Source: Streptococcus sp. sy004
GTDB lineage: Bacteria; Bacillota; Bacilli; Lactobacillales; Streptococcaceae
DNA: 64,000 nt
Assembly (NCBI RefSeq): GCF_007859205.1
Contig: NZ_VOHP01000006.1
Coordinates: 1-64,000 of the forward strand
Reading direction: 5' to 3'
Part shown: one piece after another, positions 1 to 10,183 of the stretch
Position numbering within the stretch: the first letter of the stretch is position 1
Layout: every line of letters starts with the position of its first letter
Made by a program: the position numbers and the translations under genes
The notes under the pieces: model-generated
The model's input: the letters and a program-made list of their open reading frames with translations, nothing else
Database searches by the model: none
What the model was told of the DNA's origin: nothing

Positions 1-27
1 CCCTGTGAGATAAGGTAGTCGCTTAGC
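1..27 (+). rRNA. rrf: 5S rRNA, 3' end only
   Basis: The first 27 bases match the conserved 3' end of streptococcal 5S rRNA (CCCTGTGAGATA followed by GTCGCTTAGC). The rest of the gene, and presumably 16S and 23S, lie upstream of the window. The exact 3' end is inferred. The tRNA-Asn that follows after 9 bases is typical for a streptococcal rRNA operon. Confidence 0.85.
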
Positions 28-36
28 TATTGATAT

Positions 37-110
37 TCCGCCATAGCTCAGTTGGTAGTAGCGCATGACTGTTAATCATGATGTCGTAGGTTCGAGTCCT
101 ACTGGCGGAG
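37..110 (+). tRNA. tRNA-Asn (anticodon GTT)
   Basis: A complete 74-base cloverleaf. The acceptor stem TCCGCCA (37-43) pairs with TGGCGGA (103-109), with discriminator G110. The anticodon stem CATGA/TCATG (64-68, 76-80) encloses the loop CTGTTAA with anticodon GTT at 71-73. The T loop TTCGAGT is present. CCA is not encoded. It is the last gene of the rRNA operon. Confidence 0.97.
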
Positions 111-117
111 TAGATGA

Positions 118-148
118 AGCATTGAGAGTATTCTCAATGCTTTTTTTT
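118..148 (+). terminator. Terminator of the rRNA/tRNA-Asn operon
   Basis: A perfect 10-bp stem (118-127 with 132-141), a 4-base loop, and a run of eight T (141-148). It lies 7 bases after the tRNA-Asn gene. Confidence 0.95.
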
Positions 149-162
149 AGCAGAGTTATAAA

Positions 163-198
163 TAAAAAAACTCAAGTTAGAATAAGCTAACTTGAGTT
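163..198 (-). terminator. Terminator of the scrBR operon
   Basis: The arms 170-180 and 187-197 (ACTCAAGTTAG and its complement) form an 11-bp stem. On the minus strand it is followed by a run of T (the A run at 163-170). The 5' arm on the minus strand overlaps the scrR stop codon at 197-199. Confidence 0.9.
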
Positions 199-1159
199 AA
201 ATACTAGCACCAGGTAATAAACTAATCGGGAGAATGTAATCTTTATTAACATTTTCTTTGGCGATTTGTTTTAATAAGATTTCGACACAAAGTACGGCAA
301 TTTCTTGAATAGGTTGTTTAATGGTTGTTAATTGTGGAAAATATTTTTCAACGAAATTAGTGCCGTCATAACCGATGATTTTTAATTGTTCTGGGATTGT
401 AATCTCTAAATCTTGAGCAATTTTCATAACTAAGATGGCAGTTAAGTCATCTGATACAAAAATGCCAGCTGGTTTTTCTTTCACGAGAATATTTTTGATT
501 TCCATTTCTTTGCGAATGGCTGAAAAATGACTTGCAACATTGAAAATTTGTGCTTGTGGTAAAATACTTGAAAAGCCAGCATGACGTAAGCTGGTAGGTG
601 AGTTGGAATTGTCATTTCCAGTAATCATAATAATTTTTTGGCAGCCAACTTTTATCAGATTTTGCGCAGCTAATTTGCCACCTTCAAAATTGTCTGAAGC
701 AACGACTGGAATATTTGGAGCGAGATTACGATCAAAAGCAACAATAGGAGCTTCAACTTTTTCGTAATCATCAATACCAAGATTATGGCTACTAGAGATG
801 ATACCATCTACTTGATTAGCAGCCAACATTTCTAGGTATTCTTTTTCTTTTTTGGGGTCATTTTGACTGTTGCAAATGATGACCTTATAATCATGATGAA
901 AAAGTTCTATTTCTAGGTATTCAATGAGTTCGGAATAAAAGATGTTGCTGATATTAGGAAAAATGAGTCCAATTAGTTTGGCTGACTTTCCTTGTAGGCT
1001 ACGAGCGAGATTATTGGGCTTGTAGCCTAGAGTTTTCATGGCATCTTTAACTTTGTTAATTGTTTTTTCAGAAAGGTAGCCTTTGTTGTTAATGACACGA
1101 GAAACGGTTGTTGGACTGACTCCAGCTAGTTCAGCAACGTCTGTTAGTTTAGCAACCAT
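197..1159 (-). CDS. scrR: Sucrose operon repressor, LacI family
   Basis: A LacI/GalR-family repressor of 320 residues, the usual family length. The N-terminal helix-turn-helix begins LTDVAELAGVS with TTVSRVIN in the recognition helix and the hinge near residues 45-60. A periplasmic-binding-protein-like effector domain follows. The start is preceded by AAAGGA. It begins 4 bases after the scrB stop, so scrB-scrR is one minus-strand operon. By position next to scrB and scrA it should repress the sucrose genes by binding the operator-like sites at 2652-2776. The inducer (a sucrose or fructose phosphate) is inferred from the family. Confidence 0.93.
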   Translation of the reverse strand: MVAKLTDVAELAGVSPTTVSRVINNKGYLSEKTINKVKDAMKTLGYKPNNLARSLQGKSAKLIGLIFPNISNIFYSELIEYLEIELFHHDYKVIICNSQNDPKKEKEYLEMLAANQVDGIISSSHNLGIDDYEKVEAPIVAFDRNLAPNIPVVASDNFEGGKLAAQNLIKVGCQKIIMITGNDNSNSPTSLRHAGFSSILPQAQIFNVASHFSAIRKEMEIKNILVKEKPAGIFVSDDLTAILVMKIAQDLEITIPEQLKIIGYDGTNFVEKYFPQLTTIKQPIQEIAVLCVEILLKQIAKENVNKDYILPISLLPGASI

Positions 1160-1163
1160 GATG

Positions 1164-2606
1164 TTATCCTTTCAATTGATAGAAATTTCCTGATATGTTA
1201 TTAGAATTTAAGTAAATGCCTGTTTGTTCTTGATTTGGAAAGACACGACCAGTTAAGATGTATTCTCCATCATTGATAAAAATTTCAAAGATGGATTTGT
1301 CAACAAACAGGCGTATCTTTGTCTGTTGTTTAGGAATTGAGCAGCTCCGACTGGTACCAAATTCAAGAGCATATTGTTCGCCAACTTGAGAGCGATCAAT
1401 TTGGAATGTTCCCTTCTCAGTATCAGTAGTGATTTTTAGACCATTGCTATTGGTATCAGCAAATAGAAGTAATTCAGCTTGGCTATTTTCAGCGACTTCA
1501 AATTCTAGTTCGTAGCAGTTATTGGTGCTTGTTTTATTGGCTAGAATTTCTTGGCTTCGACGTAAGTTTGTCATAGCAGCGACAGGCTGTTGATAGAGTT
1601 TACCATTTTTGATGTGTAATTCTTTAACCAGACTCATAGCCCCTTGATAGTCATAAGTATCTGTTGGGTAATCAACGTCTGGTAAGCCAATCCAACTGAT
1701 AGCATAAGCGGTGCCATCAGGCATGTTAAAGGCTTGAGTAGCATAAGCTTCAAAGCCATAATCAAGATTGTAGATTGGTGAAGGTTTGATGAGCTTAGCT
1801 GTTTTTGTGTCTAACGCTTGACATACTTTATAAGTGTTTGGATAAATATTGTCATAGTTTAGTTCAGATTTGTCTAGACCTTGGGGACTGTAGAATAAAA
1901 CTGGTTGATTGTCAACAAAGACTAAATTTGGACATTCAATCATGTATTCACTTCCAGTGCCAGCAAAGTCTAAATTGCCGACTTCCTGCCACTTGGTAAC
2001 GTTATTATCAATAGCTTGATATAATTTGATAAAGCCTTGTTTGTCATGATTTTGTGCACCAACGATAGCGTAAAACTGATCTTGATATTTGAAAATTTGT
2101 GGATCACGAAAATGTTCAGTAGCATCTGTAGCAGGTGGGATAAGGATGTCTTTAATTTTCTCGATTTGTCCGTCTTTATCCATGAAAGCACCAATTTGTA
2201 AAGGAGTACGCACCCAGTTTTCATCACGAACATTGCCTGTATAGAAGATGAAGAGTTTGTCGTCAACTTCATAGGCTGAGCCAGAATAAGCCCCATGGCT
2301 ATCTAATGGTGTATCTGGTTGAATGGTAACACCTGTTTCTGTGAAATGAACAAGGTTAGTACTGGTAGTATGTACCCATTGTTTCAAACCGTGACTGGCA
2401 GCAAAAGGAAAATTTTGATAAAAAAGGTGAAATTTACCGTCAAAATAAGAGAATCCATTGGGGTCATTAAGAAGTCCCATTTTTGCCTCTAGGTGATAAT
2501 TGGCTCTCCAAGGTGATTTAGCAATATTGTTTTTAATGTCTTGAATTTCTTTTTCAGTCCATTGATGATAAGGCTTGTAACGAATTTCTGTTGGTAAGGT
2601 TACCAT
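1164..2606 (-). CDS. scrB: Sucrose-6-phosphate hydrolase, GH32
   Basis: A glycoside hydrolase family 32 enzyme of 480 residues that cleaves sucrose-6-phosphate to glucose-6-phosphate and fructose in the cytoplasm. The nucleophile motif NDPNG is at 47-51 (Asp48), the FRDP transition-state motif near residue 165, and the acid/base Glu lies in YMIECPNL near 220. A C-terminal beta-sandwich follows. There is no signal peptide, which fits an intracellular phosphorylated substrate delivered by ScrA. AGAGGA precedes the ATG. It is transcribed divergently from scrA and together with scrR. Fructose released here is the substrate of ScrK. Confidence 0.95.
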   Translation of the reverse strand: MVTLPTEIRYKPYHQWTEKEIQDIKNNIAKSPWRANYHLEAKMGLLNDPNGFSYFDGKFHLFYQNFPFAASHGLKQWVHTTSTNLVHFTETGVTIQPDTPLDSHGAYSGSAYEVDDKLFIFYTGNVRDENWVRTPLQIGAFMDKDGQIEKIKDILIPPATDATEHFRDPQIFKYQDQFYAIVGAQNHDKQGFIKLYQAIDNNVTKWQEVGNLDFAGTGSEYMIECPNLVFVDNQPVLFYSPQGLDKSELNYDNIYPNTYKVCQALDTKTAKLIKPSPIYNLDYGFEAYATQAFNMPDGTAYAISWIGLPDVDYPTDTYDYQGAMSLVKELHIKNGKLYQQPVAAMTNLRRSQEILANKTSTNNCYELEFEVAENSQAELLLFADTNSNGLKITTDTEKGTFQIDRSQVGEQYALEFGTSRSCSIPKQQTKIRLFVDKSIFEIFINDGEYILTGRVFPNQEQTGIYLNSNNISGNFYQLKG

Positions 2607-2648
2607 GAGTTATCCTCTTTCTAAATCTAAAATACTTCTTCTAACTAT

Positions 2649-2677
2649 ATAGTAAACGTTTTCTGCTAAAAAATCAA
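2649..2677 (-). promoter_or_regulatory. scrB promoter with internal operator-like site
   Basis: On the minus strand, a TTGATT -35 box (2672-2677) and a TACTAT -10 box (2649-2654) are 17 bp apart. The spacer holds GTAAACGTTTT (2652-2662), a LacI-type/cre-like half-palindrome around the central CG. It resembles the sites on the scrA side, so ScrR and CcpA are both possible binders. Confidence 0.6.
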
Positions 2678-2705
2678 TCTTTTTGCTAAATTAAAAAATA
2701 ATTTC

Positions 2706-2776
2706 TGCAAAACGCTTGACATATTTTTTAATCATGATAAAATAATAGTTGTAACAACGAGTGAAACGCTTACACT
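2706..2776 (+). promoter_or_regulatory. scrA promoter with two ScrR/cre-like operators
   Basis: The -35 box TTGACA is at 2716-2721 and the -10 box TAAAAT at 2738-2743 (16-bp spacer). One operator-like site, TGCAAAACGCTTGACA (2706-2721), covers the -35 box. A second, GTGAAACGCTTACACT (2761-2776), lies downstream of the expected transcription start. Both share the core AAACGCTT, which suits a LacI-family repressor. ScrR is the likely main ligand; CcpA binding is possible. Confidence 0.7.
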
Positions 2777-2814
2777 CGATAAGAAAAATTTATATAGAGG
2801 GAGTTTTTTGCAAA

Positions 2815-4686
2815 ATGGATAACAAGCAAATTGCAAAAGAAGTCATCGAGGCTGTCGGTGGTCGTGAGAATGTTAAAAGTGTTGCTCACTGTGCGACACG
2901 TTTGAGAATCATGGTTGTTGATGAGTCGAAGATTGACAAAGAAAAAGCAGAAAATATTGAGAAAGTTAAAGGTGCTTTCTTCAATTCAGGTCAATACCAA
3001 ATGATTTTTGGTACTGGAACTGTTAATAAAATTTATGATGAAGTGGTTGCTTTAGGTTTGCCAACAGCAACGACAGGTGAGCAAAAAGCAGAAGCAGCTC
3101 AACAAGGTAACTGGTTCCAACGTGCCGTTCGTACGTTTGGTGATGTTTTCGTTCCAATTATTCCAGCAATTGTAGCGACTGGTTTGTTTATGGGGCTTCG
3201 TGGTTTGTTGGGAGCTTTAGGTTACACCTTGCCGGAAGATTTGAATGTTTACTCTCAAATCTTGACAGATACAGCCTTTATTGTTTTACCAGCCTTGGTT
3301 GTATGGTCAACTTTCCGTGTATTTGGTGGTAACCAAACAATTGGTCTTGTTTTGGGGATGATGCTAATTGCAGGGCAATTACCAAATGCTTGGGCAGTTG
3401 CTTCAGGTGGTGATGTTAAACCCTTGACGTTCTTTGGTTTCATTCCAGTTGTTGGTTTACAAGGATCAGTTTTACCAGCCTTCATCATCGGTATTATTGG
3501 TGCTAAGTTTGAAAAAGCGGTACGTAAGGTTGTACCAGAAGTACTTGACTTGCTATTGACACCATTTATCACACTTCTTGTGATGTCATTACTTGGTCTA
3601 TTTGTGATTGGTCCAGTATTCCATGTGGTTGAAAAAGGTATTCTAGTTGCCACACAGGGCCTACTTGCTTTGCCATTTGGACTTGGTGGTTTGCTAATTG
3701 GTGGAGTTCATCAGATTATCGTTGTATCAGGTGTTCATCATATCTTCAATTTGCTAGAATCACAATTGGTTGCCAATACAGGTGCTAATCCATTTAACGC
3801 TATTATCACAGCAGCAATGACAGCTCAAGGAGCTGCAACAGTAGCGGTTGGTGTGAAAACTAAAAATCCTAAATTAAAAGCTCTTGCTTTTCCAGCAGCT
3901 CTTTCAGCCTTTTTGGGAATTACTGAACCAGCTATCTTCGGGGTTAACTTACGTTTCCGTAAGCCATTCTTCTTATCATTGATTGCAGGTGCTATCGGTG
4001 GTGCAGTAGCTTCTATCTTAGGTCTTGCAGGTACAGGATTTGGTATTACAATTATTCCTGGAACGCTTCTTTACCTAAATGGTCAATTGTTCCAATACTT
4101 ACTAATGGTTGCTGTGTCATTTGCAGCAGGATTTGGTTTGACCTACTTCTTTGGTTATGAAGATGAGGTAAAAGATGTAAAAAAGTCTGAGACACCTCAA
4201 GTTGCTCCAGTAGCAGCTGCAGAGGTTGTAGTCAAAGAAGAAACGCTTTTTGCTCCACTTGCAGGTCAAGTTGTTGACTTGAAAGACGTTAATGACCCAG
4301 TTTTTGCTTCAGAAGCTATGGGTAAAGGAATTGCGATTAAACCAACTGGTAATCAAGTTGTGTCGCCAGTTGATGGAACAGTTGAAATTGCCTTTGAAAC
4401 AGGTCATGCGTATGGGATTAAATCAACTAATGGTACAGAAATTCTTATCCATGTTGGTATTGATACCGTATCAATGAATGGCAAAGGTTTTGTTCAAAAC
4501 GTGAAAGCCAATCAAACTGTTAAAGCAGGTGATGTGCTTGGAACATTTGATTCTAAAGCGATTGCGGATGCAGGTCTTGATGATACGACAATGGTAATCG
4601 TAACCAATACAGCAGATTTTGTAGCAGTTGAAACATTGGCAAGTGGCAATGTTCAAGAAGGTAGCGAGTTATTACAAGTCAAATAA
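2815..4686 (+). CDS. scrA: Sucrose-specific PTS enzyme IIBCA
   Basis: A fused PTS permease that imports and phosphorylates sucrose. The EIIB domain (1-85) has the phosphocysteine in SVAHCATRLR (Cys26). The EIIC membrane domain (about 105-455) contains the family motif GITEPAIFG. The EIIA domain (about 480-620) has the phospho-His region ILIHVGIDTV. The length is 623 residues from the ATG at 2815, which has AGAGGGAG upstream. A longer in-frame GTG start at 2761 was rejected because it lies inside the operator. It is divergent from scrB and followed by scrK. Confidence 0.95.
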   Translation: MDNKQIAKEVIEAVGGRENVKSVAHCATRLRIMVVDESKIDKEKAENIEKVKGAFFNSGQYQMIFGTGTVNKIYDEVVALGLPTATTGEQKAEAAQQGNWFQRAVRTFGDVFVPIIPAIVATGLFMGLRGLLGALGYTLPEDLNVYSQILTDTAFIVLPALVVWSTFRVFGGNQTIGLVLGMMLIAGQLPNAWAVASGGDVKPLTFFGFIPVVGLQGSVLPAFIIGIIGAKFEKAVRKVVPEVLDLLLTPFITLLVMSLLGLFVIGPVFHVVEKGILVATQGLLALPFGLGGLLIGGVHQIIVVSGVHHIFNLLESQLVANTGANPFNAIITAAMTAQGAATVAVGVKTKNPKLKALAFPAALSAFLGITEPAIFGVNLRFRKPFFLSLIAGAIGGAVASILGLAGTGFGITIIPGTLLYLNGQLFQYLLMVAVSFAAGFGLTYFFGYEDEVKDVKKSETPQVAPVAAAEVVVKEETLFAPLAGQVVDLKDVNDPVFASEAMGKGIAIKPTGNQVVSPVDGTVEIAFETGHAYGIKSTNGTEILIHVGIDTVSMNGKGFVQNVKANQTVKAGDVLGTFDSKAIADAGLDDTTMVIVTNTADFVAVETLASGNVQEGSELLQVK

Positions 4687-4708
4687 GGGAGTTTTCCCTT
4701 CAAACAAA

Positions 4709-4732
4709 AGGGGTTGATTAACATCAACCTCT
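4709..4732 (+). terminator. Hairpin between scrA and scrK
   Basis: A 10-bp stem with one G-T pair (4709-4718 with 4723-4732), loop TAAC, then a weak T-rich tail. It probably acts as a leaky terminator or processing site that lowers scrK expression relative to scrA. Confidence 0.5.
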
Positions 4733-4757
4733 TTCTGTATTAAGAATGAGGTAAAAT

Positions 4758-5627
4758 ATGACAAAATTATATGGTAGTGTTGAGGCAGGTGGTACAAAGT
4801 TTATTTGTGCTGTTGGTAATGAAGACTTTGAAGTCGTTTCGCAAACACAATTTCCAACAACTAAGCCAGAGGAAACCATTGCTAAAACTATTGCTTTTTT
4901 TCAACAATTTGATAATTTAGCAGCCGTAGCTGTGGGTTCTTTTGGTCCAATTGATATTGATGAAGTATCAGAAACGTATGGTTATGTGACAAAAACGCCA
5001 AAACCAGATTGGTCAAATATTGATATGATTGGCCCAATGAAAGAAGCCTTACAAGTGCCATTTTACTTTACAACAGATGTTAACAGTTCAGCTTATGGTG
5101 AAGTCATTGCTCGCCAGAATGTTGAAAATCTGGTTTATTATACCATTGGTACAGGGATTGGAGCAGGTGCTTATCAAAATGGTGAATTCATCGGAGGGGT
5201 TGGCCATACAGAGATGGGGCATACTTATATGATGAAACATGATAAGGATCACGATTTTGAGGGAGTTTGTCCTTTCCATAAAGGCTGTTTAGAAGGTTTG
5301 GCAGCCGGTCCAAGCTTAGAGGCTCGTACGGGCATTCGTGGCGAAAATATTCCTGTTGAGCATGAGGTTTGGGATAAACAAGCTTATTATATTGCCCAAG
5401 CAGCAATTCAAGCAACCATGATGTTTCGTCCAGAAGTGATCGTATTTGGTGGAGGTGTTATGGCTCAGGACCACATGATTAAATTAGTCCATCAGCACTT
5501 CCTAGACTTGCTCAATGACTATCTACCAATTCCACCAGTAGAAGAGTATATTGTAACGCCTGCAGTGGCTAATAATGGCTCTGCGACCTTGGGTAACTTT
5601 GCCCTAGCAAAAAAAGTGGCTAACTAG
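4758..5627 (+). CDS. scrK: Fructokinase, ROK family
   Basis: An ATP-dependent fructokinase of 289 residues that phosphorylates fructose released by ScrB. The N-terminal phosphate-binding motif is EAGGTKFICAVG (residues 8-19). The ROK zinc-binding cluster is HDFEGVCPFHKGCLEG (about 158-175). The glycine-rich GTGIGAG motif is near 132. It lies 71 bp downstream of scrA on the same strand and is probably co-transcribed through the intergenic hairpin. Confidence 0.93.
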   Translation: MTKLYGSVEAGGTKFICAVGNEDFEVVSQTQFPTTKPEETIAKTIAFFQQFDNLAAVAVGSFGPIDIDEVSETYGYVTKTPKPDWSNIDMIGPMKEALQVPFYFTTDVNSSAYGEVIARQNVENLVYYTIGTGIGAGAYQNGEFIGGVGHTEMGHTYMMKHDKDHDFEGVCPFHKGCLEGLAAGPSLEARTGIRGENIPVEHEVWDKQAYYIAQAAIQATMMFRPEVIVFGGGVMAQDHMIKLVHQHFLDLLNDYLPIPPVEEYIVTPAVANNGSATLGNFALAKKVAN

Positions 5628-5640
5628 TCAACTATCTCAG

Positions 5641-5676
5641 TCCTCACTTAACATTGATTAAGTGGGGATTTAGTTT
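5641..5676 (+). terminator. Terminator after scrK
   Basis: A 10- to 11-bp stem (5641-5651 with 5658-5668, one G-T pair) and the tail TTTAGTTT. It ends the scrAK transcript. The remaining bases up to 5833 hold no gene. Confidence 0.6.
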
Positions 5677-5833
5677 ACGCTAGATTAAGAAATAAGGAAA
5701 TGTATCATTTAGGTTACAAAAATGAAGAACAGATAACAGAAACTACAATTCCTTTAATAAAGAAAAAATGCCTTTAATTCGTCTGATTTTTATGTTATCA
5801 TTGTAATCACAATTAGACAAAGAGGAAAAAATT

Positions 5834-7234
5834 ATGTCAAAAAACTTTATTAAAAAATCTCTTTTATTATCAACAATGGCCTTATCGATCTTTGGAGTTA
5901 ATCAAGTTCAAGCAGAAGAAGGATTGGTTTGGGCACCACGTTCTGTGGAAGAGATTAGAGCAGATTTAGTTAAAGAAAACAATAAAATTACTTATACGGT
6001 TCAATATGGTGATACATTAGGTAGTATTGCAGAAGCAGTTGGGTTAGAAGTCAATGTTTTGGCTAATCTAAATAATATTGCAGATGTTAACTTTATTCTT
6101 CCTAATACTGTTTTAACGATTACTTACGGTGATAACCAAGATGTCAAAACAGTTCAAGTAGATGTTCCTCAAACATCATCAACAGAAGAGATGACAGTCA
6201 AGGCAGATTTGGCAACAAATGAAGTCGTTCTTAAAAATCAAACAGTTAAAGTAAATGATTTGACGGCAGAACCAGCAAGTCAGGTTGCTCAAATTGCAGA
6301 AGTGGTTAATGTTATAACATCTAGTCAAGAGGCTACTCCTGTAGCGACAACACCTGTGGTTGAGTCATCAGTAGAACAAGTAAAAGAACCAGTAGTACCA
6401 AGTAGCAAGACAGTTGTGACTGAAGTGGTAAGTGAAGCGTCTGCATCAAGTGATATTGCAGAAAATACATCTGTAGCAACAACAGAAATGGTTTCTGAAG
6501 AGCCAGTATCTAGCAGCAGTGAAGTTGCATCAGAAACACATGAGTCAAGTGTTGCAGTAGAAAATGTAGCTACTGAAACAGTAGAAGAAGTATCAACTGA
6601 AACATCAACTAGCGATGTAGTTGAAACACCAAATGTTGAAGAAGTCACTCAATCAATTGTGGAATCTAGTGAGATGACTCAAAATTATGGTCAATCAGAA
6701 GATCCAATCACTGAAGCCGTAACACAAGTTGTTGAGGCAAGTACAGAAGAAGTGGCTCCAGTTGAAGAAACATCAGCGGCTGAAGAAGCAACAGCAGTAG
6801 AGCAACCAGTAGTTGAAACACCTGCTGAACCAGTAGAAACGGTTGTCGAAGAAGTTGCTCCAGAGAGTACTCCTACTCAAACCTTGACTTATAATAGTGC
6901 AGGAATGCAAGCTCAGACAGCAGCTTTCCAATCACAAGTAGGTAATGAATTTGGTATTAGTAACATTGGTGGCTATCGTAACTCAAATGATGATCATGGA
7001 CAAGGTCTAGCTGTTGATATTATGGTTGACAGTGCTGCTCAAGGTGACCAAGTAGCTCAATACGCTGTTGATAATATTGCTAATAATGATATTGCCTATG
7101 TTATCTGGCAACAACGCTTCTATTCACCAGTCAATAACATCTATGGTCCAGCCAATACTTGGAACCTAATGCCAGACCGTGGTAGTGCAACACAAAACCA
7201 CATGGATCATGTTCACGTTTCTATGAATGAATAA
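5834..7234 (+). CDS. Sip-like LysM surface/secreted protein
   Basis: A secreted protein of 466 residues with the same architecture as the group B streptococcal surface immunogenic protein Sip. A signal peptide (1-27) cleaves near VQA/EE. A LysM domain (about 53-102, YTVQYGDTLGSIAEAVGL) should bind peptidoglycan. A long Val/Thr/Ser/Glu-rich, low-complexity linker covers about 115-350. The conserved C-terminal domain (about 355-466) has HGQGLAVDIMV, YVIWQQRFYSP, MPDRG and a terminal DHVHVSMNE. The His/Asp pattern in this last domain resembles D-Ala-D-Ala carboxypeptidase-like folds, but activity is not shown. No LPXTG anchor is present. It stands alone between scrK and serS. AGAGGA precedes the ATG. 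Confidence 0.82.
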   Translation: MSKNFIKKSLLLSTMALSIFGVNQVQAEEGLVWAPRSVEEIRADLVKENNKITYTVQYGDTLGSIAEAVGLEVNVLANLNNIADVNFILPNTVLTITYGDNQDVKTVQVDVPQTSSTEEMTVKADLATNEVVLKNQTVKVNDLTAEPASQVAQIAEVVNVITSSQEATPVATTPVVESSVEQVKEPVVPSSKTVVTEVVSEASASSDIAENTSVATTEMVSEEPVSSSSEVASETHESSVAVENVATETVEEVSTETSTSDVVETPNVEEVTQSIVESSEMTQNYGQSEDPITEAVTQVVEASTEEVAPVEETSAAEEATAVEQPVVETPAEPVETVVEEVAPESTPTQTLTYNSAGMQAQTAAFQSQVGNEFGISNIGGYRNSNDDHGQGLAVDIMVDSAAQGDQVAQYAVDNIANNDIAYVIWQQRFYSPVNNIYGPANTWNLMPDRGSATQNHMDHVHVSMNE

Positions 7235-7262
7235 AAAAATCACGCTTAGCGTGATTTTTCTT
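7235..7262 (+). terminator. Terminator of the Sip-like gene
   Basis: A perfect 11-bp stem (7235-7245 with 7249-7259), loop TTA, followed by TCTTTT. It begins directly at the stop codon. Confidence 0.85.
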
Positions 7263-7280
7263 TTGTCAAATGTCAAAATA

Positions 7281-7313
7281 AAACTCAGTTAGGCTAGTTA
7301 ACTGAGTTTTTAT
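7281..7313. terminator. Second, bidirectional terminator before serS
   Basis: An 11-bp stem (7281-7291 with 7299-7309). It has T residues on its plus-strand side and a T-rich tail on the minus strand, so it can end serS transcripts and back up the previous terminator. Confidence 0.75.
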
Positions 7314-7323
7314 CTATTTGATA

Positions 7324-8792
<1,469 letters not shown>

Positions 8793-8798
8793 ATTTTT

Positions 8799-8827
8799 AT
8801 TATACCCAACTTTCTTATAAAAGTAAA
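8799..8827 (-). promoter_or_regulatory. serS promoter
   Basis: TTTACT (-35, 8822-8827) and TATAAT (-10, 8799-8804) on the minus strand, 17 bp apart. It sits only a few bases after the manO stop codon, with no terminator between manO and this promoter. Confidence 0.85.
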
Positions 8828-8831
8828 GGCT

Positions 8832-9197
8832 TTATCGAGTTTTCGGGAGTAGTTTTTGCCCAATCATTTGTAAAAGAGTGGGAAGTTTGACAACCTTATC
8901 ATTTCCTAAAATGTCACGAGCGATTTTCAAAATCTTGCCAGAATCTTTGGACGCAAAAAGAAATTTACCTTGCTGTGTCATCACTTCAAAATGGCGACTG
9001 ATTTTTTTACCAGATACATTTGCTCCGATGTAATCTACGGACGACCATGGGATTTGGATATATTGCTCAACATTGACATCAGGGTAAAATTCTATAGCTT
9101 CTGGGCCAATAAGAAACTTGCCGACCTTGCTACCAATACCGAGATAAGACACTCCTGTTGTTTGGAGAAGGACGGTTTTATTGAGGGATTGTGCCAT
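8832..9197 (-). CDS. manO: ManO, DUF956 family protein
   Basis: A cytoplasmic protein of 121 residues of the DUF956 family, found downstream of manN in many streptococci and other Firmicutes. The sequence is mostly beta-rich, with IPWSSVDYIGANVSGKK in the middle, similar to a PH-like membrane or protein-binding fold. No catalytic motif is visible. It follows manN by 60 bp and probably modulates the mannose PTS. The biochemical role is unknown. Confidence 0.85.
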   Translation of the reverse strand: MAQSLNKTVLLQTTGVSYLGIGSKVGKFLIGPEAIEFYPDVNVEQYIQIPWSSVDYIGANVSGKKISRHFEVMTQQGKFLFASKDSGKILKIARDILGNDKVVKLPTLLQMIGQKLLPKTR

Positions 9198-9257
9198 GTA
9201 TTTTCCTTTCCATGAGTAAAGTAAGAAGGCTAGGATAAACTCCCAACCTTTCTTATT

Positions 9258-10169
9258 TTACATGATACCAGCTAAACGAGCAAGAATACCAACGATGAAC
9301 AAACCAACGATGATAGTGATTGGAGATACTTTTTTCTTCAGTAACCACATGCAGAGGAATACAAGAAGAACGTTCATAAATCCAGGAATCAAACCATCTA
9401 AGTTTTGTTGGAAAGTTGTTACTTTTTCAGGAGTTTGTGAAAGACCTGCTCCAACTTGAGCAAAGGCTTCTTTGATACCTTCGCTACCTGCTGGGAGTTT
9501 ATCCCACTCAATGTAAGCTCCTTTTGAAAGTGGTACACTTGAAACATTGAAAGCAAACTTAATTGATACCCAACGTTGCGCTAGAACAGCTAAGATGAAC
9601 ATACCAAGGATTGAAGCTCCTTTGGTGATGTCTTGTAGGATACCACCTGACATGTCTTTAGTGATTTCTTTACCTGATTTGTAACCAAATTCTTGTGTGT
9701 ACCATAGGAAAGCCATACGAATAGCATTCCAAGCGACAAAGAAGATGATTGGTCCAAGAACATTACCTGCGATAGCAAGTGAAGCTCCTAGGGCACCAAT
9801 GATTGGACGAACAGTAAACCAGAACACTGGGTCACCGATACCTGCAAGAGGTCCCATCATACCGATTTTAACCCCTTGGATTGCAGCGTCATCAATATCT
9901 GCACCATTGGCACGATCTTCTTCAAGAGCAAGTGTTACCCCAAAGATAGGTGCAGCCACATAAGGATGCGTATTAAAGAATTCCATGTGGCGTTTAAGTG
10001 CAGCTGCTTGATCTTCTTTTTTCGTGTAAAGTTTTTTAATAGCTGGAACTAAAGCATAAGCCCAACCTAAGTTTTGCATACGTTCGTAGTTCCAAGATGC
10101 TTGAAGGAGTTGTGAACGGAACCAAACTTTTTTACGATCACTTAGTGAAAGTTGAATTTTTTCTGCCAT
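9258..10169 (-). CDS. manN: Mannose PTS enzyme IID
   Basis: The IID membrane subunit (303 residues) of the mannose-family PTS, which imports mannose, glucose and glucosamine. The cytoplasmic N-terminal region (1-130) contains QLLQASWNYERMQNLGWAYA and GPLAGIGDPVFW, both typical of EIID. A C-terminal hydrophobic hairpin ends in GLFIVGILARLAGIM. It is 14 bp after manM in the manLMNO operon. In other lactic acid bacteria, IIC/IID are receptors for class IIa bacteriocins. Confidence 0.95.
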   Translation of the reverse strand: MAEKIQLSLSDRKKVWFRSQLLQASWNYERMQNLGWAYALVPAIKKLYTKKEDQAAALKRHMEFFNTHPYVAAPIFGVTLALEEDRANGADIDDAAIQGVKIGMMGPLAGIGDPVFWFTVRPIIGALGASLAIAGNVLGPIIFFVAWNAIRMAFLWYTQEFGYKSGKEITKDMSGGILQDITKGASILGMFILAVLAQRWVSIKFAFNVSSVPLSKGAYIEWDKLPAGSEGIKEAFAQVGAGLSQTPEKVTTFQQNLDGLIPGFMNVLLVFLCMWLLKKKVSPITIIVGLFIVGILARLAGIM

Positions 10170-10183
10170 GTTATTGCCTCCTC

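Noticed and set aside
2761-2814. Longer N terminus for ScrA from a GTG
   Set aside because: The GTG lies in the operator-like repeat, and the ATG at 2815 has a proper Shine-Dalgarno and the normal EIIB start.
5780-5820. WalR (VicR) box upstream of the Sip-like gene
   Set aside because: TGTTAT and TGTAAT are present but only 3 bases apart instead of 5, so the match is not convincing.
6325-6648. 107-residue minus-strand frame in the Sip-like gene
   Set aside because: It is the mirror of the Val/Thr/Ser/Glu-rich linker and shows only low-complexity Ser/Thr/Val sequence.
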